DNA of 54,408 nucleotides from assembly GCA_964409535.1 (NCBI GenBank), contig CAYPDQ010000003.1, forward strand, positions 1 to 54,408, written 5' to 3'. Below are positions 32,270-40,297 of this stretch, piece after piece. Each line of letters starts with the position of its first letter. Within the stretch, counting starts at the first letter, position 1. Origin of the DNA: JBBUAX01 sp964409535 (GTDB lineage Bacteria > Patescibacteriota > Minisyncoccia > UBA6257 > 2-01-FULL-56-20). The position numbers and the translations under genes are program-made. Under the pieces are notes generated by a model, which saw only the letters and a program-made list of their open reading frames with translations, was not told where the DNA came from and did not search any database.

Positions 32270-32905
32270 ATGGCCTTACCTCCAAAAGTAATAGAGCAAC
32301 TGGCCCGGGAGCCGGCGCAGACGCCGGGCTGGTCCGGTCGGCTTATGATGTTCGCGGCCACGCTTTTCATTTTGAATCTGGTCGGCTACTTCGGCCTCAC
32401 CCTCGGTTATTCCAAATATCTTGACGGCCAGATACGGGATGTGGACCGCGAGATCAAAAGCCAGAGCCAGCAGATACCGGAGGAAGAAAGAGGCGCGATC
32501 GTCGCTTTCTTTTCCCAGTTGAGCAACCTGCGCCTTATTTTGGACAACCACGTGGCAGCATCTTCTTTCTTTAATCTTTTGGAGACGACCACTCACCGCA
32601 ATGTCTACTACACCCGCTTGGCGTTCAACTCCGAGAAGGATGAAGCGATCCTGACCGGTATGGCGACTTCGGTTGCGGACGTCACCGAACAGGTGAAAAT
32701 TTTCCAGGGCCGGACGGAGATTGAGAAAATTTCCCTGGGGAACATAAATAATACCGGAAGCGGCTGGCAGTTCGACGTGACCCTTGGCCTTGCTCCCGAC
32801 TTCTTGAGTTCAGTAAGCGCGAGTGGCCTGCCTGCGCAGGCAGGCGGGGCGGCTGCGCCGACAAGCACCGCGACCTCGACTCCAACTTCCACTCCGAAAC
32901 GATGA
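32270..32905 (+). CDS. pilN: PilN, type IV pilus assembly protein
   Basis: A 211-residue bitopic protein. A short cytoplasmic segment is followed by a membrane span (residues 27-48, MMFAATLFILNLVGYFGLTL), a coiled-coil segment and a ferredoxin-like fold. It pairs with PilO and binds PilM. ATG 32270 is chosen (MALPPKVIEQ). A perfect 20-bp palindrome encodes GLPAQAG near the C-terminus, followed by a Thr/Ser/Pro tail. The stop codon lies in the left arm of a long inverted repeat. Confidence 0.85.
   Translation: MALPPKVIEQLAREPAQTPGWSGRLMMFAATLFILNLVGYFGLTLGYSKYLDGQIRDVDREIKSQSQQIPEEERGAIVAFFSQLSNLRLILDNHVAASSFFNLLETTTHRNVYYTRLAFNSEKDEAILTGMATSVADVTEQVKIFQGRTEIEKISLGNINNTGSGWQFDVTLGLAPDFLSSVSASGLPAQAGGAAAPTSTATSTPTSTPKR
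32826..32845. repeat. 20-bp perfect palindrome inside pilN
   Basis: Identical to the ftsK copy at 5607-5626; because it is palindromic it encodes the same LPAQAG peptide in both genes although they lie on opposite strands. Confidence 0.9.
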
Positions 32906-33028
32906 TCCCGTACGAAACCGCAAGCTTATAAATTAACCTCTTATGCCAAAAACAGAACAGTTCACCAAGGTCGGGACAGCGCACAAATACGCGGAAATGC
33001 CGTAGGCATTTCCTGTTTCGTACGGGAT
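32905..33028 (+). promoter_or_regulatory. long inverted repeat spanning the pilN-pilO junction
   Basis: ATCCCGTACGAAAC (32905-32918) and GTTTCGTACGGGAT (33015-33028) are perfect 14-bp arms starting at the pilN stop and covering the pilO ATG (33027). Inside is a second perfect hairpin, GGAAATGCC/GGCATTTCC (32993-33013). In RNA the stem would hide the pilO start codon. It may also be a small terminal-inverted-repeat element. Confidence 0.8.
32943..33005 (+). CDS. 20-codon ORF within the inverted repeat
   Basis: ATG...TAG encodes MPKTEQFTKVGTAHKYAEMP in the loop of the pilN-pilO inverted repeat, ending inside the inner hairpin. It could be a leader peptide whose translation opens the stem, or a chance ORF. 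No SD is seen. Confidence 0.3.
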   Translation: MPKTEQFTKVGTAHKYAEMP

Positions 33029-33623
33029 GAAACAATCCGCTAAAAGATTCATAAGCACGATAGTTTCCCTCTTGCTCCTCGTCGGGGCGTTCGTGGCGTT
33101 CTTTTATTTCGTCCAGCCGGCATACCAGGAAGTGGTGGCCTTGAAAGGCCAGCTCACGAGCTTAGAGACCTTCAAGACCGAGCAGGCTGCGGCCTTGAAG
33201 GACATCCAGGCCTTGATCGGCGCCTACAACGAGTCCCAGGAGGTGCGGGATACGGTGTCCCTGGCCTTGCCCCTGGATCCGTCCCTTGCGGAAGCGGTGG
33301 CGCAGGTGAACGGCCTGGTGGTGAACAATAACCTTAGCGCCCAGTCCTACGGCCTCTCTGCGGTTTCGGAACCGGTCCTTTCGGAGGAGGCCCGGCGCCA
33401 ACTCGGGACGGAAAGCATCGTCGTCCAGCCCACGAGCCCGATATCTTTTAACCTCCGCCTCTCCGGCAGTTACGGGGATTTCAAAAGATTTCTCACCCAG
33501 CTGGAGACGAACGTCCGGGTGTTTGACGTGAAAGCGATAAACATCCAGCCGGCGGGCCAGCCGGGGCAGGATCTCTATTCCTACGACTTAACGGTCGCAA
33601 CCTACTATCAATATCACCAATAG
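33027..33623 (+). CDS. pilO: PilO, type IV pilus assembly protein
   Basis: A 198-residue bitopic membrane protein. The span is residues 10-32 (STIVSLLLLVGAFVAFFYFV), then a coiled coil and a ferredoxin-like periplasm-type domain (FNLRLSGSYGDFKRFLTQLE typical of PilO). It partners PilN. The start codon lies in the right arm of the inverted repeat, so translation may need the stem opened. Confidence 0.85.
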   Translation: MKQSAKRFISTIVSLLLLVGAFVAFFYFVQPAYQEVVALKGQLTSLETFKTEQAAALKDIQALIGAYNESQEVRDTVSLALPLDPSLAEAVAQVNGLVVNNNLSAQSYGLSAVSEPVLSEEARRQLGTESIVVQPTSPISFNLRLSGSYGDFKRFLTQLETNVRVFDVKAINIQPAGQPGQDLYSYDLTVATYYQYHQ

Positions 33624-33637
33624 CGCGAACTTGAAAC

Positions 33638-33943
33638 ATGGCTATTGTCGTTGAAACAAAAAGGAATCGGGGAGGGGTTATCGCCTTTGTCATCTGGCTG
33701 CTTCTCATAACAATCGTCGTCGCCGGCGCCTATTACGTGTTCTTCAAAAAACCGGAACTCATCTCCGTCCCGACCCCGGAAGGATTTGAAGAGGCCCAGA
33801 GGATTTCCAAGATCCGTTTGAACCCGCAGGAAGTTCTGGACAATCCCAAGTTCAAGTCCCTGCGTTCCTATATCACCCCGTCGGAAGCGACGGCTTTCGG
33901 CAAGGCGAATCCCTTTTTAGGGAGCGCGGCAGCTCCGAGATAA
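33638..33943 (+). CDS. small single-span protein of the pil operon, 101 aa
   Basis: One membrane span (VIAFVIWLLLITIVVAGAYYVFF) and a short polar domain. It lies between pilO and pilB, where pilus operons usually carry pilP; it has no PilP-like lipobox or beta domain, so I do not call it pilP. A PilO-partner role is inferred from position. Confidence 0.75.
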   Translation: MAIVVETKRNRGGVIAFVIWLLLITIVVAGAYYVFFKKPELISVPTPEGFEEAQRISKIRLNPQEVLDNPKFKSLRSYITPSEATAFGKANPFLGSAAAPR

Positions 33944-33947
33944 CACC

Positions 33948-35681
33948 GTGCAAGACGACGAGCTTCTAAAAGAGCTTCAGAATAAAGGACTTCTTGGTTC
34001 GGATGTCGCAACCAAACTGAAGCGGGAGGTTTTGCTTTCCGGCCGGACACTGGAAGAACTTCTGTTTGAGAAGCGCCTGGTTGAGGACGCGAAGATCGCG
34101 GAACTCAAAAGCCGCCTCTTGAACATTCCGTACCAGAAGGTGGATTTCAACGCGTTTGACCAGAGCGTGACCGATCTCGTCCCGGAAGAGACCGTCCGGA
34201 CCTACGGGGTGGCGCCCCTCGCGAAGCAAGGCGAACTCCTGGTCGTGGGCATGCTCCATCCGGACGACGTGAAGGCCCAGGAGGCGCTCAAGTTCATAGC
34301 TAACCAAAGCCGTCTGAACCTGGGAGTGTATCTCATCTCCTGGGGCGACTGGCAAGAAGTTCTGCGGCGTTATTCTCCGTACAAGTCGAGCGTAGAGGCG
34401 GCGGTGCGCGCGCTCAAACTCAAACCCGGCTCGCTCCCCACCGGCCGTCGCATCGTGGCCTTGGAAGAAGCTATGGCCAAGGGCGAGGAAGAGGCGCCGG
34501 TAATAAAGATCGTCTCCGACACCTTCACCGAGGCGGTACAGACCCGGGCGTCCGACGTCCACTTCGAGCCGCAGGAGAATTACTTGCGCATCCGCTTCCG
34601 GGTCGACGGCGACCTAAAAGAAGCCGCCTCACTTCCCTTGGAGCTCGCCCAGCCGGTCGTCTCCCGGGTGAAGGTGCTCTCCAACCTGAAACTGGACGAA
34701 GTTCGCATTCCCCAGGACGGCCGCTTCCGCTCCCGGATATTCAACCGGGAGATCGACTTCCGGGTGTCAACTTTCCCCACCCCGCTCGGGGAAAAAGTGG
34801 CAGTGCGGGTTTTGGATTCATCGACCGGCCTCAAAAGTTTGGACGATCTGGGCCTCACCGGCCGCAACCTCCAAACCGTGGAGACGGGCTTAGACAAGCC
34901 CTACGGCATGATCCTCATCACCGGCCCCACCGGTTCCGGTAAGACCACGACCTTGTATGCCTTGATGCAGAAGCTCAACAAAGAGGACGTGAACATCGTT
35001 AGCTTGGAAGACCCGGTGGAATATTTCATAAGCGGCGTGAACCAGTCCCACGTCCGGCCGGAGATCGGCTACGACTTCGCCTCCGGCCTGCGCCAGATCC
35101 TGCGCCAAGACCCGGACGTGATAATGGTGGGCGAAATAAGAGATAACGAAACCGCCTCGCTCGCGGTGCAGGCGGCTTTGACCGGACACATCGTTCTCTC
35201 CACCCTCCACACCAACAACTCCATCGGTGTCATTCCGCGGCTCCTGGATATGAAAGTGGAGCCCTTTCTCCTGCCGGTATCGCTTAACCTCATGGTCTCC
35301 CAGCGCCTGGTCGGGCTCCTGTGCGACAACTGCAAGAAACCGGAGGAAGCGCCGGCGGCGATGGTCAAACTCATTGAACAGGCACTCCAAAATCTGCCTG
35401 CGGAAGTTGTGTCCCAGTACAAGAAACCGTACCAGATCTACCACGCCCCCGGCTGCCCCAAGTGCAAGGGCCGGGGAGTGATCGGCAGGATCGCCGTCTT
35501 TGAGGTTTTGGAAATGACCCCAGGGGTGGCGGAAGCGATAGAGACCGGGCCGACTTTGCAGAAACTTTTGAAGGAAGCCAAGGAGCAGGGAATGGTCGAC
35601 TTGCGCCAGGATGGAGTGGTGAAGGCCCTGCAGGGCCTGGTGTCGATGGAGGAGGTTTTGAGGAGCACGGAAGAAGTGTGA
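33948..35681 (+). CDS. pilB: PilB, pilus extension ATPase
   Basis: A 577-residue GspE/PilB ATPase with GTG start. It has an N-terminal T2SSE_N domain, then Walker A GPTGSGKTTTLYALMQKL (about residue 325), Asp box SLEDPVEYF, Walker B RQDPDVIMVGEIRDNETA and His box TGHIVLSTLHTNN. A four-Cys zinc site (CDNC and CPKC) is present. It powers pilin polymerisation at the inner membrane with PilC. Starts 4 bases after the previous gene. Confidence 0.95.
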   Translation: MQDDELLKELQNKGLLGSDVATKLKREVLLSGRTLEELLFEKRLVEDAKIAELKSRLLNIPYQKVDFNAFDQSVTDLVPEETVRTYGVAPLAKQGELLVVGMLHPDDVKAQEALKFIANQSRLNLGVYLISWGDWQEVLRRYSPYKSSVEAAVRALKLKPGSLPTGRRIVALEEAMAKGEEEAPVIKIVSDTFTEAVQTRASDVHFEPQENYLRIRFRVDGDLKEAASLPLELAQPVVSRVKVLSNLKLDEVRIPQDGRFRSRIFNREIDFRVSTFPTPLGEKVAVRVLDSSTGLKSLDDLGLTGRNLQTVETGLDKPYGMILITGPTGSGKTTTLYALMQKLNKEDVNIVSLEDPVEYFISGVNQSHVRPEIGYDFASGLRQILRQDPDVIMVGEIRDNETASLAVQAALTGHIVLSTLHTNNSIGVIPRLLDMKVEPFLLPVSLNLMVSQRLVGLLCDNCKKPEEAPAAMVKLIEQALQNLPAEVVSQYKKPYQIYHAPGCPKCKGRGVIGRIAVFEVLEMTPGVAEAIETGPTLQKLLKEAKEQGMVDLRQDGVVKALQGLVSMEEVLRSTEEV

Positions 35682-35693
35682 TAAGCTTTAGCT

Positions 35694-36767
35694 ATGCCCG
35701 ACTACTCCGAGCAACTGAAGAATCTCCTCATAACCACCGCCAAGGAAAACGCCTCCGACTTGCACATCGCGGTCGGGCGGCGCCCGACTTTGCGGGTGGA
35801 CGGCGTTTTGGTTCCGCTTCAAAAAGAACCGGTTTTGACGCCGGAGGCGGCGGAGGGGCTCACAAACGCGATGTTCACGCCGGAGCAGAAAGATAAATTC
35901 CTGAAGAACCGGCAGGTAGACCTGGCGTACAGTTTTGAAGACAAAGCCCGTTTCCGGGTGAATGCCTACTATCAACGCGGCTACATCGCCGCGGCTCTGC
36001 GGCTCATTCCCGCGAGGATACGGACGGTGGAAGAGCTGAATCTGCCGCCGATCCTCCACGATCTCGCCAAACTCTCCCAGGGATTCGTGCTCGTGGTCGG
36101 CCCAGCCGGCCACGGCAAGTCCACCGCGCTCGCGGCGATCCTGGATGAGGTGAACCATACCCGCCCGGACCACATCATCACCATTGAAGACCCGATCGAG
36201 TATCTCTTCACCCAGGATCGGGGCATCATTTCCCAGCGGGAGGTCGGCGCAGATGTCCCGACTTTCCACGCCGGGTTGCGCACCATTCTGCGTCAGGACC
36301 CGGATGTGATAATGATAGGCGAAATGCGCGATCCCATCTCCATCGCGACCGCGATGACTTCCGCCGAGACCGGCCATTTAGTGTTCAGTACCCTCCACAC
36401 CAACTCCGCCTCCCAGACCATTGACCGGATCATTGACTCCTTCCCGGCGGAGCAGCAGGGCCAGGTCATCTCCCAGCTCGCAGCGACTTTGGTCGCGATC
36501 ATCTCCTTGCGTCTCCTGCCCCGGACCTCCGGCGGGCGCATCCCGGCGGCGGAGATAATGATCATGAACCCCGCCATCCGCAATCTCATCCGAGAGCGGA
36601 AGTCCTACCAGATAGATCTGGTGATCGAGACCAGCTTGCAGGAAGGAATGATCACCTTGAACCGCTCTTTGGCGAACCTCGTCAAAAACAAGGAAGTGTC
36701 TTTGGAGAACGCGGAGCTCTACTCCATTAACCCGGCGGAGCTGAGGATACTTTTGGAACGCATTTAA
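35694..36767 (+). CDS. pilT: PilT, pilus retraction ATPase
   Basis: A 357-residue ATPase. N-terminal PAS-like domain (ASDLHIAVGRRPTLRVDGVL), Walker A GPAGHGKSTALAAI (about residue 138; Gly-His in place of the usual Thr-Gly is as seen in some PilT), Asp box TIEDPIEYL, Walker B RQDPDVIMIGEMRDPIS, His box GHLVFSTLHTNSA. The C-terminal AIRNLIRERKSYQID matches the AIRNLIRE retraction motif of PilT. Twelve bases downstream of pilB. Confidence 0.96.
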   Translation: MPDYSEQLKNLLITTAKENASDLHIAVGRRPTLRVDGVLVPLQKEPVLTPEAAEGLTNAMFTPEQKDKFLKNRQVDLAYSFEDKARFRVNAYYQRGYIAAALRLIPARIRTVEELNLPPILHDLAKLSQGFVLVVGPAGHGKSTALAAILDEVNHTRPDHIITIEDPIEYLFTQDRGIISQREVGADVPTFHAGLRTILRQDPDVIMIGEMRDPISIATAMTSAETGHLVFSTLHTNSASQTIDRIIDSFPAEQQGQVISQLAATLVAIISLRLLPRTSGGRIPAAEIMIMNPAIRNLIRERKSYQIDLVIETSLQEGMITLNRSLANLVKNKEVSLENAELYSINPAELRILLERI

Positions 36768-36770
36768 TAA

Positions 36771-37982
36771 ATGAAGTTCCGTTATCAGGCCAAAACCAAA
36801 GAAGGCGAGACCCAGGTGGGATATGTGGAGGCCGCGGACCGGGATTCGGCGGTGAACATCCTCTCCGGCCACAATCTTTTCCTTCTCAAGCTGGAGGAAA
36901 CGGAGAAAACCCGCTGGTACGACCGCTTGAGCGGTTACTGGACCGGGGTCAAGCGCCAGGATATGGTGATCTTCACCCGCCAGCTCGCGACCCTCTTGGA
37001 GGCGCGGCTGTCTTTGAACCGGGCGTTGCAGACGCTTCAGGAGCAGACGGAGAATCCGGTGCTCAAAGACGTGGTCTTCCAGGTTGCCCAGGACGTGGAC
37101 AGCGGCCTCTCTTTTTCCCAGGCGCTGGAGCGGCAGGGCGGGATATTCTCCGAGTTCTTCGTTAGCATGGTGCGCTCCGCGGAGATCACCGGCAATCTGG
37201 ATCAGGTGGCTGGTTTCCTTGCGGACTACACCGAACGGGAAGCGAACCTTATCACCAAGGCCAGGTCGGCGATGATCTACCCGCTCATAATCATCGGCCT
37301 CTTCGTCGTCGTGGCGATAATAATGATAACCGTGGTTTTCCCGCAGATCGCGCCCATATTCGAGCAATCCGGGGTGGAGCTCCCCCTCCTTTCCTCGGTT
37401 CTCATCAATTCCGGCGCTTTTCTTTCCCGTTTTTGGCTTTTGATTCTCATAATCCTTGGAGTGCTCGTGGTCATGCTTTTGGATTATATGCGCACCCCCG
37501 AGGGCAAAGCGCTTACGGACGACTTGAAGGTCAGGTTCCCCCTGGTGCGCAAGGTATATCTGCCGGTCACGGTGAGCCGCTTTGCGAACGCGGCGGCTAT
37601 GCTTTCCAAGGGCGGCGTGCCGGTGGCGCAGGCGATGGAGATCGTGGGCGAAACGGTGGACAATGTCCTGTACCGGGACATTCTCCACGAGATCTCCGAC
37701 GACGTCCGGCAGGGAATCCCCTTATCCGACGCCATCGGGAAGCACCCGGATTATTTTCCGCCGCTCGTGCCCCAGATGCTCGCAGTGGGCGAGACGACCG
37801 GACAGATGAACGAGGTCCTTATGCGTATCGCGAACTTCTACTCCCGGGAGGCGGATTCCGTGGTCAACAACCTGGTGGATCTCATTCAGCCGGTGCTTAT
37901 GATCGGCATCGGCGCCATGGTCGGGCTTCTTTTCGCCGCGATCCTCCTGCCGCTCTATCGCCTGACCTCGGCGTTCCAGTAA
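36771..37982 (+). CDS. pilC: PilC, pilus platform membrane protein
   Basis: A 403-residue GspF-family protein with two T2SSF repeats (residues 70-195 and 270-395) and three spans (about 170-190, 220-240 and 375-395). Motifs FTRQLATLLEARLSLNRALQ and FANAAAMLSKGGVPVAQAME mark the two repeats. It forms the inner-membrane core on which PilB and PilT act. Starts 3 bases after pilT. Confidence 0.95.
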   Translation: MKFRYQAKTKEGETQVGYVEAADRDSAVNILSGHNLFLLKLEETEKTRWYDRLSGYWTGVKRQDMVIFTRQLATLLEARLSLNRALQTLQEQTENPVLKDVVFQVAQDVDSGLSFSQALERQGGIFSEFFVSMVRSAEITGNLDQVAGFLADYTEREANLITKARSAMIYPLIIIGLFVVVAIIMITVVFPQIAPIFEQSGVELPLLSSVLINSGAFLSRFWLLILIILGVLVVMLLDYMRTPEGKALTDDLKVRFPLVRKVYLPVTVSRFANAAAMLSKGGVPVAQAMEIVGETVDNVLYRDILHEISDDVRQGIPLSDAIGKHPDYFPPLVPQMLAVGETTGQMNEVLMRIANFYSREADSVVNNLVDLIQPVLMIGIGAMVGLLFAAILLPLYRLTSAFQ

Positions 37983-38017
37983 GGGTGTGGATAAGTGGAG
38001 GTTGCGTTTGGAAATTG

Positions 38018-38026
38018 TGTTATAAT
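38018..38026 (+). promoter_or_regulatory. extended -10 promoter of the major pilin
   Basis: TGTTATAAT is a perfect extended -10 (TGnTATAAT), 9 bases before the pilin ATG (38036). It would give the pilin its own strong message apart from the platform genes. Confidence 0.8.
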
Positions 38027-38035
38027 GAAAAAACA

Positions 38036-38506
38036 ATGATAAAGCGCAAAGGATTCACCCTGATAGAAATGCTCATCGTGGTCGCGATAATCGGGATACT
38101 CGCCGGCGTGGTTTTGGTCGGCCTCGGGCCGGTGCAGCGCGGAGGCCGGGATTCCCGGCGCATCGCCGACCTGCGCCAGGTGCAGAACGGTTTGGAGCTT
38201 TACTTCAACAAATGCGGCTACTACCCCGGCGGCTCCGCCGGCGGCGGCTGCACCGGTTTCTCCCAGATCAGCACCTGGAGCGACCTTACGAACTCTATCA
38301 CCCAGAGCGCGATCGGCGTCTCCCAGGTGCCGAACGATCCCTCTGCCGGGCGGAATTACTTCTACGGCACGAGCGGCACCGGCAATGGCTACGTTCTGGG
38401 CGGGACCTTGGAAGATTCCGGGAACGCCGCCTTGCGTCAGGACATTGACGGTCCGAACGTTTACGGCGTGAACTGCGAGGATCCGGTTTACTGCATCCAG
38501 TTGTAG
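38036..38506 (+). CDS. pilA: type IV pilin (major-pilin-like)
   Basis: A 156-residue prepilin with a short class III leader: MIKRKG|FTLIEMLIVVAIIGILAG, Glu at +5 of the mature protein. The C-terminal part has the globular pilin pattern with paired Cys (KCGYYPGGSAGGGC and NCEDPVYC) and conserved RDSRRIADLRQVQNGLELYF. It has its own extended -10 promoter and precedes the prepilin peptidase gene. Confidence 0.93.
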   Translation: MIKRKGFTLIEMLIVVAIIGILAGVVLVGLGPVQRGGRDSRRIADLRQVQNGLELYFNKCGYYPGGSAGGGCTGFSQISTWSDLTNSITQSAIGVSQVPNDPSAGRNYFYGTSGTGNGYVLGGTLEDSGNAALRQDIDGPNVYGVNCEDPVYCIQL

Positions 38507-38524
38507 CCATTTACTCCTTGTCTC

Positions 38525-39400
38525 ATGATTTCTGTACTCCTGTTCATCCTGGGAGCCGCTTTTGGGAGTTTCATTAACGTCGTCGCTTTGCGCTACGATC
38601 CGGACAGATTCGTCTTGAAAGGGAGTTTGCGCGGCCGCTCCCGCTGTCCGCACTGCGGCAAAGTACTCGCTTGGTTTGAGCTTTTGCCGGTACTAAGTTT
38701 TGCGATCCAGGCCGGCAGGTGCCGCGGCTGTAAAGCACACTTGAGCTTGCAATACCCCTTGGTTGAGGTCCTCTCCGGCTTGATATTCGCCTTCGTGCCC
38801 CGGGGCTTGGACGGATATTTTTCTTTGCTTCCATCTTTTTACCTGCCACCTACCACCTACTACTTACTCATTACTCTTTGGACGGCCGCTTTTCTTATTT
38901 TGCTTCTCGCGTCGCTTATTGATTTCCGTCTTCGTCTTATTCCGGACGAGTTGAACGCACTCCTCGTCCTCTTGGGTGCCTCCATCGCTTTCCTCCTTGC
39001 GCCGTACTGGAGCGGGGAGAGCATTTCTTTCATCAAGTCCTATTCGTTCCTGTTCGGTTTGCGGGAAAACATTTGGCTGAACCGCCTCGCCGCCGCCGCT
39101 TTGGGCGCCGCCTTCCCCGGCTTTCTCGTACTTATCACCAAGGGACGGGGAATGGGCTTGGGAGACGTGAAGCTCGGCTTCGCCCTGGGAGCGCTCTTCG
39201 GCTGGCCGGAGATACTTTTGATCCTCGTCTTCGGTTTCATCTTCGGTTCCGTGGTCGGCCTTGCCGCGATACTTCTTAAGCAGAAGACCCTCAAAAGCTT
39301 CGTGCCTTTCGGGCCGTTCCTCGCCGCCGCCGCAATTTTCGTTTTCTTCTGGGGCTATCAGGCGGTGGATTTCTATTTCCGCCTATTCTCGTTAAACTAA
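38525..39400 (+). CDS. pilD: prepilin peptidase PilD
   Basis: A 291-residue, multi-span aspartic protease/methyltransferase that cleaves prepilins at the G|F site. Zinc motif: CPHCGKVL...CRGCKAH. Catalytic Asp: LIDFRLRLIPDELN and the GLGDVKLG motif. About eight spans. Near residue 107 the stretch LPPTTYYLL is encoded by the ACCACCTACTAC word repeat, in a loop between the zinc part and the next span. Confidence 0.95.
   Translation: MISVLLFILGAAFGSFINVVALRYDPDRFVLKGSLRGRSRCPHCGKVLAWFELLPVLSFAIQAGRCRGCKAHLSLQYPLVEVLSGLIFAFVPRGLDGYFSLLPSFYLPPTTYYLLITLWTAAFLILLLASLIDFRLRLIPDELNALLVLLGASIAFLLAPYWSGESISFIKSYSFLFGLRENIWLNRLAAAALGAAFPGFLVLITKGRGMGLGDVKLGFALGALFGWPEILLILVFGFIFGSVVGLAAILLKQKTLKSFVPFGPFLAAAAIFVFFWGYQAVDFYFRLFSLN
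38841..38868. repeat. CTACCAC word repeat in pilD
   Basis: Permuted ACCTGCC/ACCTACC/ACCTACT/ACTTAC words, the same class as 10624-10654 in the cysteine desulfurase gene. Confidence 0.75.
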
Positions 39401-39405
39401 AAGGG

Positions 39406-39921
39406 ATGCGTGCGGGCTATACCCTGATTGAACTTATCGTCGTCATCGGCATCGCCGGTCTGCTTTCGGGAATGGTGGTCCTCTACGGCGGCGCCGGGCG
39501 GGAACAGATAACGCTCTCCACCGAATCGATCAAGATCGTCCAGGCGATTTCCCGGGCGAAGGCCTTGGCGGTTGCGACCTATGCGGATCCGTCTTCGCCC
39601 TGCGGCTTTGGAGTGCATTTCGATTATCCCGCGAAGAAGTATTCCATCCGCAGCTACCGCACCTCGCCCAGCTGCGATAGTGTCAGCGGTATCGCGTCCT
39701 CGGCGCCGCTCAACAATTTTGATCTGGGGACTGGGCTTGTCTGGCAAGAAGGCGCAGATCATATTGACGACGTGGTCTTCATCCCGCCCGACCCCAAGGT
39801 TTACCTTTTCGCGGGCGGGGTGCTTCTGCCCGTGGGCACCTCCGGCAAGGTATATCTCTTGACCAGTGGAGGCGCCTCGCGCACGGTGACGGTAAATCCC
39901 GCCGGCCAAGTAACGTTTTGA
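39406..39921 (+). CDS. GspH-like minor pilin
   Basis: A 171-residue prepilin: MRAG|YTLIELIVVIGIAGLLSG, Glu at +5. The globular region has CGFGVHFDYPAKKYSIRSY and a second Cys (SCDSVSG), similar to GspH/FimT minor pilins that prime pilus assembly. Begins 5 bases after pilD. Confidence 0.88.
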   Translation: MRAGYTLIELIVVIGIAGLLSGMVVLYGGAGREQITLSTESIKIVQAISRAKALAVATYADPSSPCGFGVHFDYPAKKYSIRSYRTSPSCDSVSGIASSAPLNNFDLGTGLVWQEGADHIDDVVFIPPDPKVYLFAGGVLLPVGTSGKVYLLTSGGASRTVTVNPAGQVTF

Positions 39922-39922
39922 C

Positions 39923-40297
39923 ATGGAACGTGAAGCGCATAACGTGGAACGTTACCACGATGCTCTTAAGGAGCTGATGGATCGATATGTACACGGGGTT
40001 TACAGGGTAACTAAAAGTTTCCCCCGAGAGGAGTTGTATGGCGCAACATCCCAATTGCGCAGAGCCGCTTTATCGGTGATATTGAATTATTTAGAGGGCT
40101 ACGCGCGAGGTAAGAAAGCGGTATATAAAAACTTTCTGGAGATGTCATACGGTTCCTTAAAAGAATCTAATTACCTGTTGCACTTTTCAATGGTAGAGAG
40201 TTATCTGTCAAAAGCGGACTACGAATTGCTAGTTGGGTTGGCCGACAGGATTGGAAAGATGCTCTGGGGTATAATTTCAAAAATTGGTCAAAAATGA
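39923..40297 (+). CDS. four-helix-bundle (23S rRNA intervening-sequence type) protein
   Basis: A 124-residue protein of the S23/IVP four-helix bundle family: ELMDRYVHGVYRVTKSFPRE, LRRAALSVILNYLEGYARG, FLEMSYGSLKESNYLL. This family is often encoded in rRNA intervening sequences and resembles the Avd accessory protein of diversity-generating retroelements; here no reverse transcriptase is near. It lies between two minor-pilin genes and its start is made of a GAACGTGAAGC word repeat. Function here is unknown. Confidence 0.88.
   Translation: MEREAHNVERYHDALKELMDRYVHGVYRVTKSFPREELYGATSQLRRAALSVILNYLEGYARGKKAVYKNFLEMSYGSLKESNYLLHFSMVESYLSKADYELLVGLADRIGKMLWGIISKIGQK
39924..39962. repeat. TGGAACGTGAAGC word repeat
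   Basis: ATGGAACGTGAAGCGCATAA and CGTGGAACGTT form the first codons of the four-helix-bundle gene. The same class occurs at 26616-26645 and 40300-40330. Confidence 0.7.
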
